A stretch of DNA of 64,000 nucleotides, taken from NCBI RefSeq assembly GCF_949987535.1, contig NW_026645856.1, forward strand, positions 62,001 to 126,000, written 5' to 3'. Below, one piece after another: positions 51,321-64,000 of the stretch. Within the stretch, counting starts at the first letter, position 1. Each line of letters starts with the position of its first letter. The stretch comes from Balaenoptera acutorostrata (lineage: Eukaryota > Chordata > Mammalia > Artiodactyla > Balaenopteridae). A program made the translations under genes and the position numbers. The notes beneath the pieces are model-generated. The model saw only the letters and a list, made by a program, of their open reading frames with translations, was not told where the DNA came from and ran no database searches.

Positions 51321-53076
51321 TTGAAAGCACATGAAAAGCGGCAAAACGTGGACAATGATGCCCTTGGCCAAAAAGGGCGTATGCGTTTTTTCCTGAATAT
51401 ATTCAGGAAAAAACGCATACGCCCTTTTTGGCCAACCAAGCCACCTGGAAAGGCAAATCAGCGCTCCAAAGAAGTCTCGCTTCCCAGCGGGCAAAAGGGC
51501 CATGCGGAAAAAAGTGTCCAAACCAGAAATGCAGGACCGGCCATGGAGAAATGGGAGCCTTGCTACGCTGATGGGTGGGATGTAAATTGCCAACAGCCAC
51601 TCTGGAGAAGTGTACGGTGTGTTCTGAAACATCTAAAAAACACAGCTTGGAGAGAATAGGGCACTTCCACTCATGGGCGTATAAATTGGGAAAACTAAAA
51701 ATCAGCAAGACACAGGCACCCCAAAGTTTAGGGCTGCTCTGTTGACAAGAACCCCCACTTCATTATACCTTAAAAAGCCTAGGAAAGAGAAAAATGGATA
51801 AAGAAGTTGTGGTCCTCATGTACAATGGAATATCACTCACCCATGAAATCAACGTCATAAGGCTAGTAGCAGCACGATGAGTGGATTTAGGTACGACGAT
51901 TCTAAGTGAAATAAGTCACAGAGAAAAAGACACTTATCATAAGATATCACTTCTAGAGGGAATGTAAAAACCGCTACACTTGAACTGAATTGCAAAACAG
52001 AACAGAGTCACACGTTTAGAAAACACACTATGGCTGCTGAACGGGAAAGGTGAGGTGGGGTGATGCATAGAACAAGGGTTTCAAATTAGCTCAGATACCG
52101 TTCCATAAACCCAAAATGTAATAGACAAGACCTATTCCTTGCTCAGTGAACTGGACTCAACACCCCCTATTCACCGCACAAGAATATATCTGACTAGTAA
52201 GAATCTTCAAACCTATGTATTGATATCTCTCTGTAAGTGAGTCAAGGGGGTGTAAAGCGGCATAAACACAGCCGTGAAAAGCAGCTAAACCCCATTATAA
52301 AAATAAATTACTTTTCAAAACCCGTGAAACAAAGACAGTGAAAGAGAGAGAAATTCTTACAAAATTCGTTCAGGGGCTGTGATGCAACCTGGATTGACCA
52401 TATCTAGACCCACAGCTGATTGAGACATAAGGGTGGACCCTCTTGGGGCTGAGAGGTTCGGTGAGGTTGGGTGAGCCAACGCAGACCCTTTCAAGTAATA
52501 CTGCATGGTACCCATCCCATGGGTCCCAAATCTCCAGGTTCAAGGGCATCTTCCTACATCGAAAACAGGCATGAGAAACCCAGAAGATGGTACACCGTGT
52601 GATCGGGAAAGGTTTCTAAAACGCACCTCATTTCTCATCTCTTTTGCTCAGGTTCGCCATTCCAGCCGATTTACTAGCCATCTCCCTCTTTGGAGAATCA
52701 GCAACTTTAACCTCCTGTTCCGTACAGGTTGCAATTTGTCCTGAGGATGAACGGGAAGAGGGGGAACCAATGGGAGACTAGCTCTAAGTGTTGGGACAGG
52801 CACGGGTCACTCTATTTTCCCATCAGGAAGAAGAATTAAGCACAAGCTCAGTCTGCCCCCCAGAACCAGAAGAGGGCCTGAAGCAATCCTGCGCTTTTGC
52901 GGCCAGCTCCCAAAAAAGCGAGTTGAAAAATGGAGCTCAGGGGCCCTGCAATTCACAAAACTGCAGAGTTTTAAATAACTCTCGTCCACAAATATATTAA
53001 GGGAAGGCAACGAAGAGGCTTTGAAAGCAAGGCAGAATTGCAGGAAACAGATTTCAGGAGGTAGATTCGAATCGCC
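51321..53076 (+). repeat. Satellite unit 24 (1756 bp)
   Basis: The palindrome is perfect at 51364-51435. A 3-bp loss in TTTTAAATAACTCTCG near 52970 explains its length and is shared with units 26 and 28. Confidence 0.92.
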
Positions 53077-54835
53077 TTGAAAGCACATGAAAAGCGGCCA
53101 AACGTGGACAATGATGCCGTTGGCCAAAAAGGGCGTATGCGTTTTTTCCTGAATATATTCAGGAAAAAACGCATACGCCCTTTTTGGCCAACCAAGCAAC
53201 CTGGAAAGGCAAATCAGCGCTCCAAAGAAGTCTCGCTTCCCAGCGGGCAAAAGGGCCATGCGGAAAAAAGTGTCCAAACCAGAAATGCAGGACCGGCCAT
53301 GGAGAAATGGGAGCCTTGCTACGCTGATGGGTGGGATGTAAATTGCCAACAGCCACTCTGGAGCAGTGTACGGTGTGTTCTGAAACATCTAAAAAACACA
53401 GCTTGGAGAGCATAGGGCACTTCCACTCATGGGCGTATAAATTGGGAAAACTAAAAATCAGCAAGACACAGGCACCCCAAAGTTTAGGGCTGCTCTGTTG
53501 ACAAGAACCCACACTTCATTACACCTTCAATATCCTAGGAAAGAGAAAAATGGATAAAGAAGTTGGGGTCCTCATGTACAATGGAATATCACTCAGCCAT
53601 GAAATCAACGTCACAAGGCTAGTAGCAGCACGATGTGTGGATTTAGGTACGACGATTCTAAGTGAAATAAGTCACACAGAAAAAGACACTTATCATAAGA
53701 TATCACTTCTAGAGGGAATGTAAAAACCGCTACACTTGAACTGAATTGCAAAACAGAACAGAGTCCCACGTTTAGGAAACACACTATGGCTGCTGAACGG
53801 GAAAGGTGAGGTGGGGTGATGCATAAAACAAGGGTTTCAAATTAGCTCAGATACCGTTCCATAAACCCAATATGTAAGAGACAAGACCTATTCCTTTTTC
53901 AGTGAACTGGACTCAACACCCCCTATTCACCGCACAAGAATATATCTGACTAGTAAGAATCTTCAAACCTATGTATTGATATCTCTCTGTAAGTGAGTCA
54001 AGGGGGTGTAAAGCGGCATAAACACAGCCGTGAAAAGCAGCTAAACCCCATTATAAAAATAAATTACTTTTAAAAACCAGTGAAACAAAGACAGTGAAAG
54101 AGAGAGAAATTCTTACAAAATTCGTTCAGGGGCTGTGATGCAACCTGGATTGACCATATCTAGACCCACAGCTGATTGAGACATAAGGGTGGACACTCTT
54201 GGGGCTGAGAGTTTCGGTGAGGTTGGGTGAGCCAACGCAGACCCTTTCAAGTAATACTGCATGGTAGCCATCCCATGGGTCCCAAATCTCCAGGTTCAAG
54301 GGCATCTTCCTACATCGAAAACATGCATGAGAAACCCAGAAGATGGTACACCGTGTGATCGGGAAAGGTTTCTAAAACGCACCTCATTTCTCATCTCCTT
54401 GGCTCGGGTTCGCCATTCCAGCCGATTTACTAGCCATCTCCCACCTTGGAGAATCAGCACCTTTAACCTCCTGTTCCGTACAGGTTGCAATTTTTCCTGA
54501 GGATGAAGGGGAAAAGGGGAAACCAATGAGAGACTAGCTCTAGGTGTTGGGACAGGCACGGGTCACTCTATTTTCCCATCAGGAAGAAGAATTAAGCACA
54601 AGCTCAGCCTGCCCCCCAGAACCAGAAGAGGGCCTGAAGTAATCCGGCGCTTTTGCGGCCAGCTCCCAAAAAAGCGAGTTGAAAAATGGAGCTCAGGGGC
54701 ACTGCAATTCACAAACCCGCAGAGTTTTAAATGATACCTCTAGTCCACAAATACATTAAGGGAAGGCAACAAAGAGGCTTTGAAAGCAAGGCAGAATTGC
54801 AGGAAACTGATTTCAGGAGGTAGATTCGAATCGCC
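53077..54835 (+). repeat. Satellite unit 25 (1759 bp)
   Basis: The palindrome extends to 74 bp (53119-53192), because the base before TTGG is G and pairs with the C after CCAA. Confidence 0.92.
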
Positions 54836-56591
54836 TTGAAAGCACATGAAAAGCGGCCAAACGTGGACAATGATGCCCTTGGCCAAAAAGGGCGTATGCG
54901 TTTTTTCCTGAATATATTCAGGAAAAAACGCATACGCCCTTTTTGGCCAACCAAGCCACCTGGAAAGGCAAATCAGCGCTCCAAAGAAGTCTCGCTTCCC
55001 AGCGGGCAAAAGGGCCATGCGGAAAAAAGTGTCCAAACCAGAAATGCAGGACCGGCCATGGAGAAATGGGAGCCTTGCTACGCTGATGGGTGGGATGTAA
55101 ATTGCCAACAGCCACTCTGGAGAAGTGTACGGTGTGTTCTGAAACATCTAAAAAACACAGCTTGGAGAGCATAGGGCACTTCCACTCATGGGCGTATAAA
55201 TTGGGAAAACTAAAAATCAGCAAGACACAGGCACCCCAAAGTTTAGGGCTGCTCTGTTGACAAGAACCCCCACTTCATTATACCTTAAATAGCCTAGAAA
55301 AGAGAAAAATGGATAAAGAAGTTGTGGTCCTCATGTACAATGGAATATCACTCACCCATGAAATCAACGTCATAAGGCTAGTAGCAGCACGATGAGTGGA
55401 TTTAGGTACGACGATTCTAAGTGAAATAAGTCACAGAGAAAAAGACACTTATCATAAGATATCACTTCTAGAGGGAATGTAAAAACCGCTACACTTGAAC
55501 TGAATTGCAAAACAGAACAGAGTCACACGTTTAGAAAACACACTATGGCTGCTGAACGGGAAAGGTGAGGTGGGGTGATGCATAGAACAAGGGTTTCAAA
55601 TTAGCTCAGATACCGTTCCATAAACCCAAAATGTAATAGACAAGACCTATTCCTTGCTCAGTGAACTGGACTCAACACCCCCTATTCACCGCACAAGAAT
55701 ATATCTGACTAGTAAGAATCTTCAAACCTATGTATTGATATCTCTCTGTAAGTGAGTCAAGGGGGTGTAAAGCGGCATAAACACAGCCGTGAAAAGCAGC
55801 TAAACCCCATTATAAAAATAAATTACTTTTCAAAACCCGTGAAACAAAGACAGTGAAAGAGAGAGAAATTCTTACAAAATTCGTTCAGGGGCTGTGATGC
55901 AACCTGGATTGACCATATCTAGACCCACAGCTGATTGAGACATAAGGGTGGACCCTCTTGGGGCTGAGAGGTTCGGTGAGGTTGGGTGAGCCAACGCAGA
56001 CCCTTTCAAGTAATACTGCATGGTACCCATCCCATGGGTCCCAAATCTCCAGGTTCAAGGGCATCTTCCTACATCGAAAACAGGCATGAGAAACCCAGAA
56101 GATGGTACACCGTGTGATCGGGAAAGGTTTCTAAAACGCACCTCATTTCTCATCTCTTTTGCTCAGGTTCGCCATTCCAGCCGATTTACTAGCCATCTCC
56201 CTCTTTGGAGAATCAGCAACTTTAACCTCCTGTTCCGTACAGGTTGCAATTTGTCCTGAGGATGAACGGGAAGAGGGGGAACCAATGGGAGACTAGCTCT
56301 AAGTGTTGGGACAGGCACGGGTCACTCTATTTTCCCATCAGGAAGAAGAATTAAGCACAAGCTCAGTCTGCCCCCCAGAACCAGAAGAGGGCCTGAAGCA
56401 ATCCTGCGCTTTTGCGGCCAGCTCCCAAAAAAGCGAGTTGAAAAATGGAGCTCAGGGGCCCTGCAATTCACAAAACTGCAGAGTTTTAAATAACTCTCGT
56501 CCACAAATATATTAAGGGAAGGCAACGAAGAGGCTTTGAAAGCAAGGCAGAATTGCAGGAAACACATTTCAGGAGGTAGATTCGAATCGCC
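54836..56591 (+). repeat. Satellite unit 26 (1756 bp)
   Basis: The palindrome is perfect at 54879-54950. It duplicates unit 24 at an offset of 3,515 bp, including the 3-bp loss near 56487. Confidence 0.92.
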
Positions 56592-58350
56592 TTGAAAGCA
56601 CATGAAAAGCGGCCAAACGTGGACAATGATGCCCTTGGCCAAAAAGGGCGTATGCGTTTTTTCCTGAATATATTCAGGAAAAAACGCATACGCCCTTTTT
56701 GGCCAACCAAGCAACCTGGAAAGGCAAATCAGCGCTCCAAAGAAGTCTCGCTTCCCAGCGGGCAAAAGGGCCATGCGGAAAAAAGTGTCCAAACCAGAAA
56801 TGCAGGACCGGCCATGGAGAAATGGGAGCCTTGCTACGCTGATGGGTGGGATGTAAATTGCCAACAGCCACTCTGGAGCAGTGTACGGTGTGTTCTGAAA
56901 CATCTAAAAAACACAGCTTGGAGAGCATAGGGCACTTCCACTCATGGGCGTATAAATTGGGAAAACTAAAAATCAGCAAGACACAGGCACCCCAAAGTTT
57001 AGGGCTGCTCTGTTGACAAGAACCCACACTTCATTACACCTTCAATATCCTAGGAAAGAGAAAAATGGATAAAGAAGTTGGGGTCCTCATGTACAATGGA
57101 ATATCACTCAGCCATGAAATCAACGTCACAAGGCTAGTAGCAGCACGATATGTGGATTTAGGTACGACGATTCTAAGTGAAATAAGTCACACAGAAAAAG
57201 ACACTTATCATAAGATATCACTTATAGAGGGAATGTAAAAACCGCTACACTTGAACTGAATTACAAAACAGAACAGAGTCACACGTTTAGGAAACACACT
57301 ATGGCTGCTGAACGGGAAAGGTGAGGTGGGGTGATGCATAAAACAAGGGTTTCAAATTAGCTCAGATACCGTTCCATAAACCCAATATGTAATAGACAAG
57401 ACCTATTCCTTGCTCAGTGAACTGGACTCAACACCCCCTATTCACCGCAGAAGAATATATCTGACTAGTAAGAATCTTCAAACCTATGTATTGATATCTC
57501 TCTGTAAGTGAGTCAAGGGGGTGTAAAGCGGCATAAACACAGCCGTGAAAAGCAGCTAAACCCCATTATAAAAATAAATTACTTTTCAAAACCAGTGAAA
57601 CAAAGACAGTGAAAGAGAGAGAAATTCTTACAAAATTCGTTCAGGGGCTGTGATGCAACCTGGATTGACCATATCTAGACCCACAGCAGATTGAGACATA
57701 AGGGTGGACACTCTTGGGGCTGAGAGTTTCGGTGATGTTGGGTGAGCCAACGCAGACCCTTTCAAGTAATACTGCATGGTAGCCATCCCATGGGTCCCAA
57801 ATCTCCAGGTTCAAGGGCATCTTCCTACATCGAAAACATGCATGAGAAACCCAGAAGATGGTACACCGTGTGATCGGGAAAGGTTTCTAAAACGCACCTC
57901 ATTTCTCATGTCCTTTGCTCGGGTTCGCCATTCCAGCCGATTTACTAGCCATCTCCCTCCTTGGAGAATCAGCACCTTTAACCTCCTATTCCGTACAGGT
58001 TGCAATTTGTCCTGAGGATGAACGGGAAGAGGGGGAACCAATGAGAGACTAGCTCTAGGTGTTGGGACAGGCACGGGTCACTCTATTTTCCCATCAGGAA
58101 GAAGAATTAAGCACAAGCTCAGCCTGCCCCCCAGAACCAGAAGAGGGCCTGAAGCAATCCTGCGCTTTTGCGGCCAGCTCCCAAAAAAGCGAGTTGAAAA
58201 ATGGAGCTCAGGGGCCCTGCAATTCACAAACCTGCAGAGTTTTAAATGATACCTCTCGTCCACAAATATATTAAGGGAAGGCAACGAAGAGGCTTTGAAA
58301 GCAAGGCAGAATTGCAGGAAACAGATTTCAGGAGGTAGATTCGAATCGCC
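56592..58350 (+). repeat. Satellite unit 27 (1759 bp)
   Basis: The palindrome is perfect at 56635-56706. Its first ~500 bp duplicate unit 25. The duplication ends near 57.1-57.2 kb. Confidence 0.92.
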
Positions 58351-60105
58351 TTGAAAGCACATGAAAAGCGGCAAAACGTGGACAATGATGCCCTTGGCCA
58401 AAAAGGGCGTATGCGTTTTTTCCTGAATATATTCAGGAAAAAACGCATACGCCCTTTTTGGCCAACCAAGCCACCTGGAAAGGCAAATCAGCGCTCCAAA
58501 GAAGTCTCGCTTCCCAGCGGGCAAAAGGGCCATGCGGAAAAAAGTGTCCAAACCAGAAATGCAGGACCGGCCATGGAGAAATGGCAGCCTTGCTACGCTG
58601 ATGGGTGGGATGTAAATTGCCAACAGCCACTCTGGAGAAGTGTACGGTGTGTTCTGAAACATCTAAAAAACACAGCTTGGAGAGCATAGGGCACTTCCAC
58701 TGATGGGCGTATAAATTGGGAAAACGAAAAATCAGCAAGACACAGGCAACCCAAAGTTTAGGGCTGCTCTGTTGACAAGAACCCCCACTTCATTATACCT
58801 TAAATAGCCTAGGAAAGAGAAAAATGGATAAAGAAGTTGTGGTCCTCATGTACAATGGAATATCACTCACCCATGAAATCAACGTCATAAGGCTAGTAGC
58901 AGCACGATGAGTGGATTTAGGGACGACGATTCTAAGTGAAATAAGTCACACAGAAAAAGACACTTATCATAAGATATAACTTATAGAGGGAATGTAAAAA
59001 CCGCTACACTTGAACTGAATTGCAAAACAGAACAGAGTCAAACGTTTAGAAAACACACTATGGCTGCTGAACGGGAAAGGTGAGGTGGGGTGATGCATAA
59101 AACAAGGGTTTCAAATTAGCTCAGATACCGTTCCATAAACCCAATATGTAATAGACAAGACCTATTCCTTGCTCAGTGAACTGGACTCAACACACCTTAT
59201 TCACCGCACAAGAATATATCTGACTAGTAAGAATCTTCAAACCTATGTATTGATGTCTCTCTGTAAGTGAGTCAAGGGGGTGTAAAGCGGCATAAACACA
59301 GCCGTGAAAAGCAGCTAAACCCCATTATAAAAATAAATTACTTTTCAAAACCCGTGAAACAAAGACAGTGAAAGAGAGAGAAATTCTTACAAAATTCATT
59401 CAGGGGCTGTGATGCAACCTGGATTGACCATATCTAGACCTACAGCTGATTGAGACATAAGGGTGGACCCTCTTGGGGCTGAGAGGTTCGGTGAGGTTGG
59501 GTGAGCCAACGCAGACCCTTTCAAGTAATACTGCATGGTACCCATCCCATGGGTCCCAAATCTCCAGGTTCAAGGGCATCTTCCTACATCGAAAACATGC
59601 ATGAGAAACCCAGAAGATGGTACACCGTGTGATCGGGAATGGTTTCTAAAACGCACCTCATTTCTCATCTCTTTTGCTCGGGTTCGCCATTCCAGCCGAT
59701 TTACTAGCCATCTCCCTCTTTGGAGAATCAGCAACTTTAACCTCCTGTTCCGTACAGGTTGCAATTTGTCCTGAGGATGAACGGGAAGAGGGGGAACCAA
59801 TGAGAGACTAGCTCTAAGTGTTGGGACAGGCACGGGTCACTCTATTTTCCCATCAGGAAGAAGAATTAAGCACAAGCTCAGTCTGCCCCCAGAACCAGAA
59901 GAGGGCCTGAAGCAATCCTGCGCTTTTGCGGCCAGCTCCCAAAAAAGCGAGTTGAAAAATGGAGCTCAGCGGCCCTGCAATTCACAAAACTGCAGAGTTT
60001 TAAATAACTCTCGTCCACAAATATATTAAGGGAAGGCAACGAAGAGGCTTTGAAAGCAAGGCAGAATTGCAGGAAACAGATTTCAGGAGGTAGATTCGAA
60101 TCGCC
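58351..60105 (+). repeat. Satellite unit 28 (1755 bp)
   Basis: The palindrome is perfect at 58394-58465. It carries the 3-bp loss near 60003 plus one C lost in the CTGCCCCC run near 59885. Confidence 0.92.
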
Positions 60106-61865
60106 TTGAAAGCACATGAAAAGCGGCAAAACGTGGACAATGATGCCCTTGGCCAAAAAGGGCGTATGCGTTTTTTCCTGAATATATTCAGGAAAAAAAC
60201 GCATACGCCCTTTTTGGCCAACCAAGCAACCTGGAAAGGCAAATCAGCGCTCCAAAGAAGTCTCGCTTCCCAGCGGGCAAAAGGGCCATGCGGAAAAAAG
60301 TGTCCAAACCAGAAATGCAGGACCGGCCATGGAGAAATGGGAGCCTTGCTACGCTGATGGGTGGGATGTAAATTGCCAACAGCCACTCTGGAGAAGTGTA
60401 CGGTGTGTTCTGAAACATCTAAAAAACACAGCTTGGAGAGCATAGGGCACTTCCACACATGGGCGTATAAATTGGGAAAACTAAAAATCAGCAAGACACA
60501 GGCACCCCAAAGTTTAGGGCTGCTCTGTTGACAAGAACCCCCACTTCATTACACCTGAAATATCCTAGGAAAGAGAAAAATGGATAAAGAAGTTGTGGTC
60601 CTCCTGTACAATGGAATATCACTCAGCCATGAAATCAACGTCATAAGGCTAGTAGCAGCACGATGAGTGGATTTAGGTACGACGATTCTAAGTGAAATAA
60701 GTCACACAGAAAAAGACACTTATCATAAGATATCACTTATAGAGGGAATGTAAAAACCGCTACACTTGAACTGAATTGCAAAACAGAACAGAGTCACACG
60801 TTTAGAAAACACACTATGGCTGCTGAACGGGAAAGGTGAGGTGGGGTGATGCATAAAACAAGGGTTTCAAATTAGCTCAGATACCGTTCCATAAACCCAA
60901 TATGTAATAGACAAGACCTATTCCTTGCTCAGTGAACTGGACTCAACACCCCCTATTCACCGCACAAGAATATATCTGACTAGTAAGAATCTTCAAACCT
61001 ATGTATTGATATCTCTCTGTAAGTGAGTCAAGGGGGTGTAAAGCGGCATAAACACAGCCGTGAAAAGCAGCTAAACCCCATTATAAAAATAAATTACTTT
61101 TCAAAACCAGTGAAACAAAGACAGTGAAAGAGAGAGAAATTCTTACAAAATTCGTTCAGGGGCTGTGATGCAACCTGGATTGACCATATCTAGACCCACA
61201 GCTGATTGAGACATAAGGGTGGACCCTCTTGGGGCTGAGAGGTTCGGTGAGGTTGGGTGAGCCAACCCAGACCCTTTCAAGTAATACTGCATGGTAGCCA
61301 TCCCATGGGTCCCAAATCTCCAGGTTCAAGGGCATCTTCCTACATCGAAAACATGCATGAGAAACCCAGAAGATGGTACACCGTGTGATCGGGAAAGGTT
61401 TCTAAAACGCACCTCATTTCTCATCTCCTTGGCTCGGGTTCGCCATTCCAGCCGATTTACTAGCCATCTCCCACTTTGGGGAATCAGCACCTTTAACCTC
61501 CTGTTCCGTACAGGTTGCAATTTGTCCTGAGGATGAAGGGGAAAAGGGGGAACCAATGAGAGACTAGCTCTAGGTGTTGGGACAGGCACAGGTCACTCTA
61601 TTTTCCCATCAGGAAGAAGAATTAAGCACAAGCTCAGCCTGCCCCCCAGAACCAGAAGAGGGCCTGAAGTAATCCTGCGCTTTTGCGGCCAGCTCCCAAA
61701 AAAGCGAGTTGAAAAATGGAGCTCAGGGGCACTGCAATTCACAAACCCGCAGAGTTTTAAATGATACCTCTCGTCCACAAATATATTAAGGGAAGGCAAC
61801 AAAGAGGCTTTAAAAGCAAGGCAGAATTGCAGGAAACTGATTTCAGGAGGTAGATTCGAATCGCC
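60106..61865 (+). repeat. Satellite unit 29 (1760 bp)
   Basis: The inverted repeat (60149-60221) has one extra A in the right-arm A run, making the arms unequal. Otherwise it is interior type. Confidence 0.92.
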
Positions 61866-63624
61866 TTGAAAGCACATGAAAAGCGGCCAAACGTGGACAA
61901 TGATGCCCTTGGCCAAAAAGGGCGTATGCGTTTTTTCCTGAATATATTCAGGAAAAAACGCATACGCCCTTTTTGGCCAACCAAGCAACCTGGAAAGGCC
62001 AATCAGCGCTCCAAAGAAGTCTCGCTTCCCAGCGGGCAAAAGGGCCATGCGGAAAAAAGTGTCCAAACCAGAAATGCAGGACCGGCCATGGAGAAATGGG
62101 AGCCTTGCTACGCTGATGGGTGGGATGTAAATTGCCAACAGCCACTCTGGAGAAGTGTACGGTGTGTTCTGAAACATCTAAAAAACACAGCTTGGAGAGC
62201 ATAGGGCACTTCCACTCATGGGCGTATAAATTGGGAAAACTAAAAATCAGCAAGACACAGGCACCCCAAAGTTTAGGGCTGCTCTGTTGACAAGAACCCC
62301 CACTTCATTACACCTTCAATATCCTAGGAAAGAGAAAAATGGATAAAGAAGTTGGGGTCCTCATGTACAATGGAATATCACTCAGCCATGAAATCAACGT
62401 CATAAGGCTAGTAGCAGCACGATGAGTGGATTTAGGTACGACGATTCTAAGTGAAATAAGTCACACAGAAAAAGACACTTATCATAAGATATCACTTAGA
62501 GAGGGAATGTAAAAACCGCTACACTTGAACTGAATTGCAAAACAGAACAGAGTCACACGTTCAGAAAACACACTATGGCTGCTGAACGGGAAAGGTGAGG
62601 TGGGGTGATGCATAAAACAAGGGTTTCAAATTAGCTCAGATACCGTTCCATAAACCCAATATGTAAGAGACAAGACCTATTCCTTGCTCAGTGAACTGGA
62701 CTCAACACCCCCTATTCACCGCACAAGAATATATCTGACTAGTAAGAATCTTCAAACCTATGTATTGATATCTCTCTGTAAGTGAGTCATGGGGGTGTAA
62801 AGCGGCATAAACACAGCCGTGAAAAGCAGCTAAACCCCATTATAAAAATAAATTACTTTTCAAAACCCGTGAAACAAAGACAGTGAAAGAGAGAGAAATT
62901 CTTACATAATTCGTTCAGGGGCTGTGATGCAACCTGGATTGACCATATCTAGACCCACAGCTGATTGAGACATAAGGGTGGACACTCTTGGGGCTGAGAG
63001 GTTCGGTGAGGTTGGGTGAGCCAACGCAGACCCTTTCAAGTAATACTGCATGGTACCCATCCCATGGGTCCCAAATCTCCAGGTTCAAGGGCATCTTCCT
63101 AAATCGAAAACAGGCATGAGAAACCAAGAAGATGGTACACCGTGTGCTCGGGAAAGGTTTCTAAAACGCACCTCATTTCTCATCTCCTTGGCTCGGGTTC
63201 GCCATTCCAGCCGATTTACTAGCCATCTCCCTCCTTGGAGAATCAGCACCTTTAACCTCCTGTTCCGTACAGGTTGCAATTTGTCCTGAGGATGAAGGGG
63301 AAGAGGGGGAACCAATGAGAGACTAGCTCTAGGTGTTGGGACAGGCACAGGTCACTCTATTTTCCCATCAGGAAGAAGAATTAAGCACAAGCTCAGCCTG
63401 CCCCCCAGAACCAGAAGAGGGCCTGAAGCAATCCTGCGCTTTTGCAGCCAGCTCCCAAAAAAGCGAGTTGAAAAATGGAGCTCAGGGGCACTGCAATTCA
63501 CAAACCTGCAGAGTTTTAAATGATACCTCTCGTCCACAAATATATTAAGGGAAGGCAACGAAGAGGCTTTGAAAGCAAGGCAGAATTGCAGGAAAGAGAT
63601 TTCAGGAGGTAGATTCGAATCGCC
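61866..63624 (+). repeat. Satellite unit 30 (1759 bp)
   Basis: The palindrome is perfect at 61909-61980. It resembles unit 26 in the first half (AAACTGATTTCAGG lead-in near 61836). Confidence 0.92.
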
Positions 63625-64000
63625 TTGAAAGCACATGAAAAGCGGCAAAACGTGGACAATGATGCCCTTGGCCAAAAAGGGCGTATGCGTTTTTTCCTGA
63701 ATATATTCAGGAAAAAAAGCATACGCCCTTTTTGGCCAACCAAGCAACCTGGAAAGGCAAATCAGCGCTCCAAAGAAGTCTCGCTTCCCAGCGGGCAAAA
63801 GGGCCATGCGGAAAAAAGTGTCCAAACCAGAAATGCAGGACCGGCCATGGAGAAATGGGAGCCTTGCTACGCTGATGGGTGGGATGTAAATTGCCAACAG
63901 CCACTCTGGAGAAGTGTACGGTGTGTTCTGAAACATCTAAAAAACACAGCTTGGAGAGCATAGGGCACTTCCACTCATGGGCGTATAAATTGGAAAACTA
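63625..64000 (+). repeat. Satellite unit 31 (partial, cut by window end)
   Basis: The inverted repeat at 63668-63739 has one mismatched pair (AAAAAAAGCATACG). The array continues beyond the window. Confidence 0.9.

Larger units (their letters stand above)
10993..64000 (+). repeat. Tandem satellite array, ~1,759-bp unit (probable common cetacean satellite)
   Basis: The word TTGAAAGCACATG recurs at a spacing of 1755-1762 bp (two intervals of 1696 and 1697 carry a 61-bp deletion), giving 30 full units and one partial, all head to tail. Unit structure in the phase used here: L1 ORF2 3' end with a 72-bp inverted repeat starting 43 bp into the unit; ORF2 end and L1 3'UTR to about +1000, ending in an AATAAA-like tail; a ~500-bp non-L1 module; then more L1 ORF2-like sequence leading into the next unit. 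Homology to L1 is visible by aligning 11115-11660 with 3665-4190 and with 5161-5700. The name is from memory of cetacean satellite literature, including a 1998 report by Kapitonov and colleagues linking it to L1. All open frames in the array are by-products. Confidence 0.93.

Noticed and set aside
10993..64000. Centromere identity based on CENP-B boxes
   Set aside because: I scanned TTCG-containing words in the unit (for example in GATTCGAATCGCC, ATTCGTTCAGGGG, GGTTCGGTGAGG) and none fits the canonical 17-bp CENP-B box on either strand. A systematic motif scan could still find degenerate sites.
10993..64000. CRISPR array or bacterial repeat system
   Set aside because: The repeats are ~1.76 kb head to tail with no spacers, and the window is clearly mammalian (L1, ERV).

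Overview
The window is non-coding mammalian DNA with no intact protein gene. L1 retrotransposon relics, a broken endogenous retrovirus and a very large tandem satellite identify it as a eukaryotic heterochromatin edge. The repeat unit of about 1,759 bp, together with its make-up (the 3' end of an L1 joined to about 500 bp of other sequence), matches what I recall of the 'common cetacean satellite'. That satellite has a unit of about 1.75 kb in baleen whales and non-delphinid toothed whales and about 1.58 kb in dolphins. I therefore infer a non-delphinid whale, with the window crossing the border of a C-band heterochromatin block. No database search was possible.

Layout. 1-4563: a decayed L1 (tail of ORF1, ORF2, 3'UTR, poly-A). 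4564-5955: a second, 5'-truncated L1 placed directly after the poly-A of the first, in the same orientation and with a different 3'UTR type. 5956-7534: single-copy-looking, partly GC-rich DNA with a 66-bp minisatellite (7243-7500). 7535-9732: remains of a gammaretrovirus-like (ERV1) provirus, consisting of pol fragments, a short env TM trace and a probable 3' LTR. 9733-10059: AT-rich DNA with nothing recognised. 10060-10992: an L1 3'UTR followed by a strongly diverged half-unit of the satellite. 10993-64000: 30 complete satellite units and one partial unit, head to tail, running off the window.

Each satellite unit has three parts: an L1 ORF2 3' end plus L1 3'UTR (about 1.2 kb), a 72-bp inverted repeat inserted into the ORF2-derived part, and a non-L1 module of about 500 bp that may derive from an LTR. 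The inverted repeat is a perfect spacer-less palindrome in 19 of 31 units by eye. It is only a quasi-palindrome in the diverged edge unit and is deleted in two units. Units near the left edge are the most diverged. Interior units are homogenised but mosaic, with recognisable duplicated blocks at offsets of 1759, 3515, 5214, about 6970 and 20,981 bp.

Nothing here works as a gene system. The feature most worth following up is the palindrome: its origin, how it became perfect, its loss in two units, and whether it matters to the heterochromatin.
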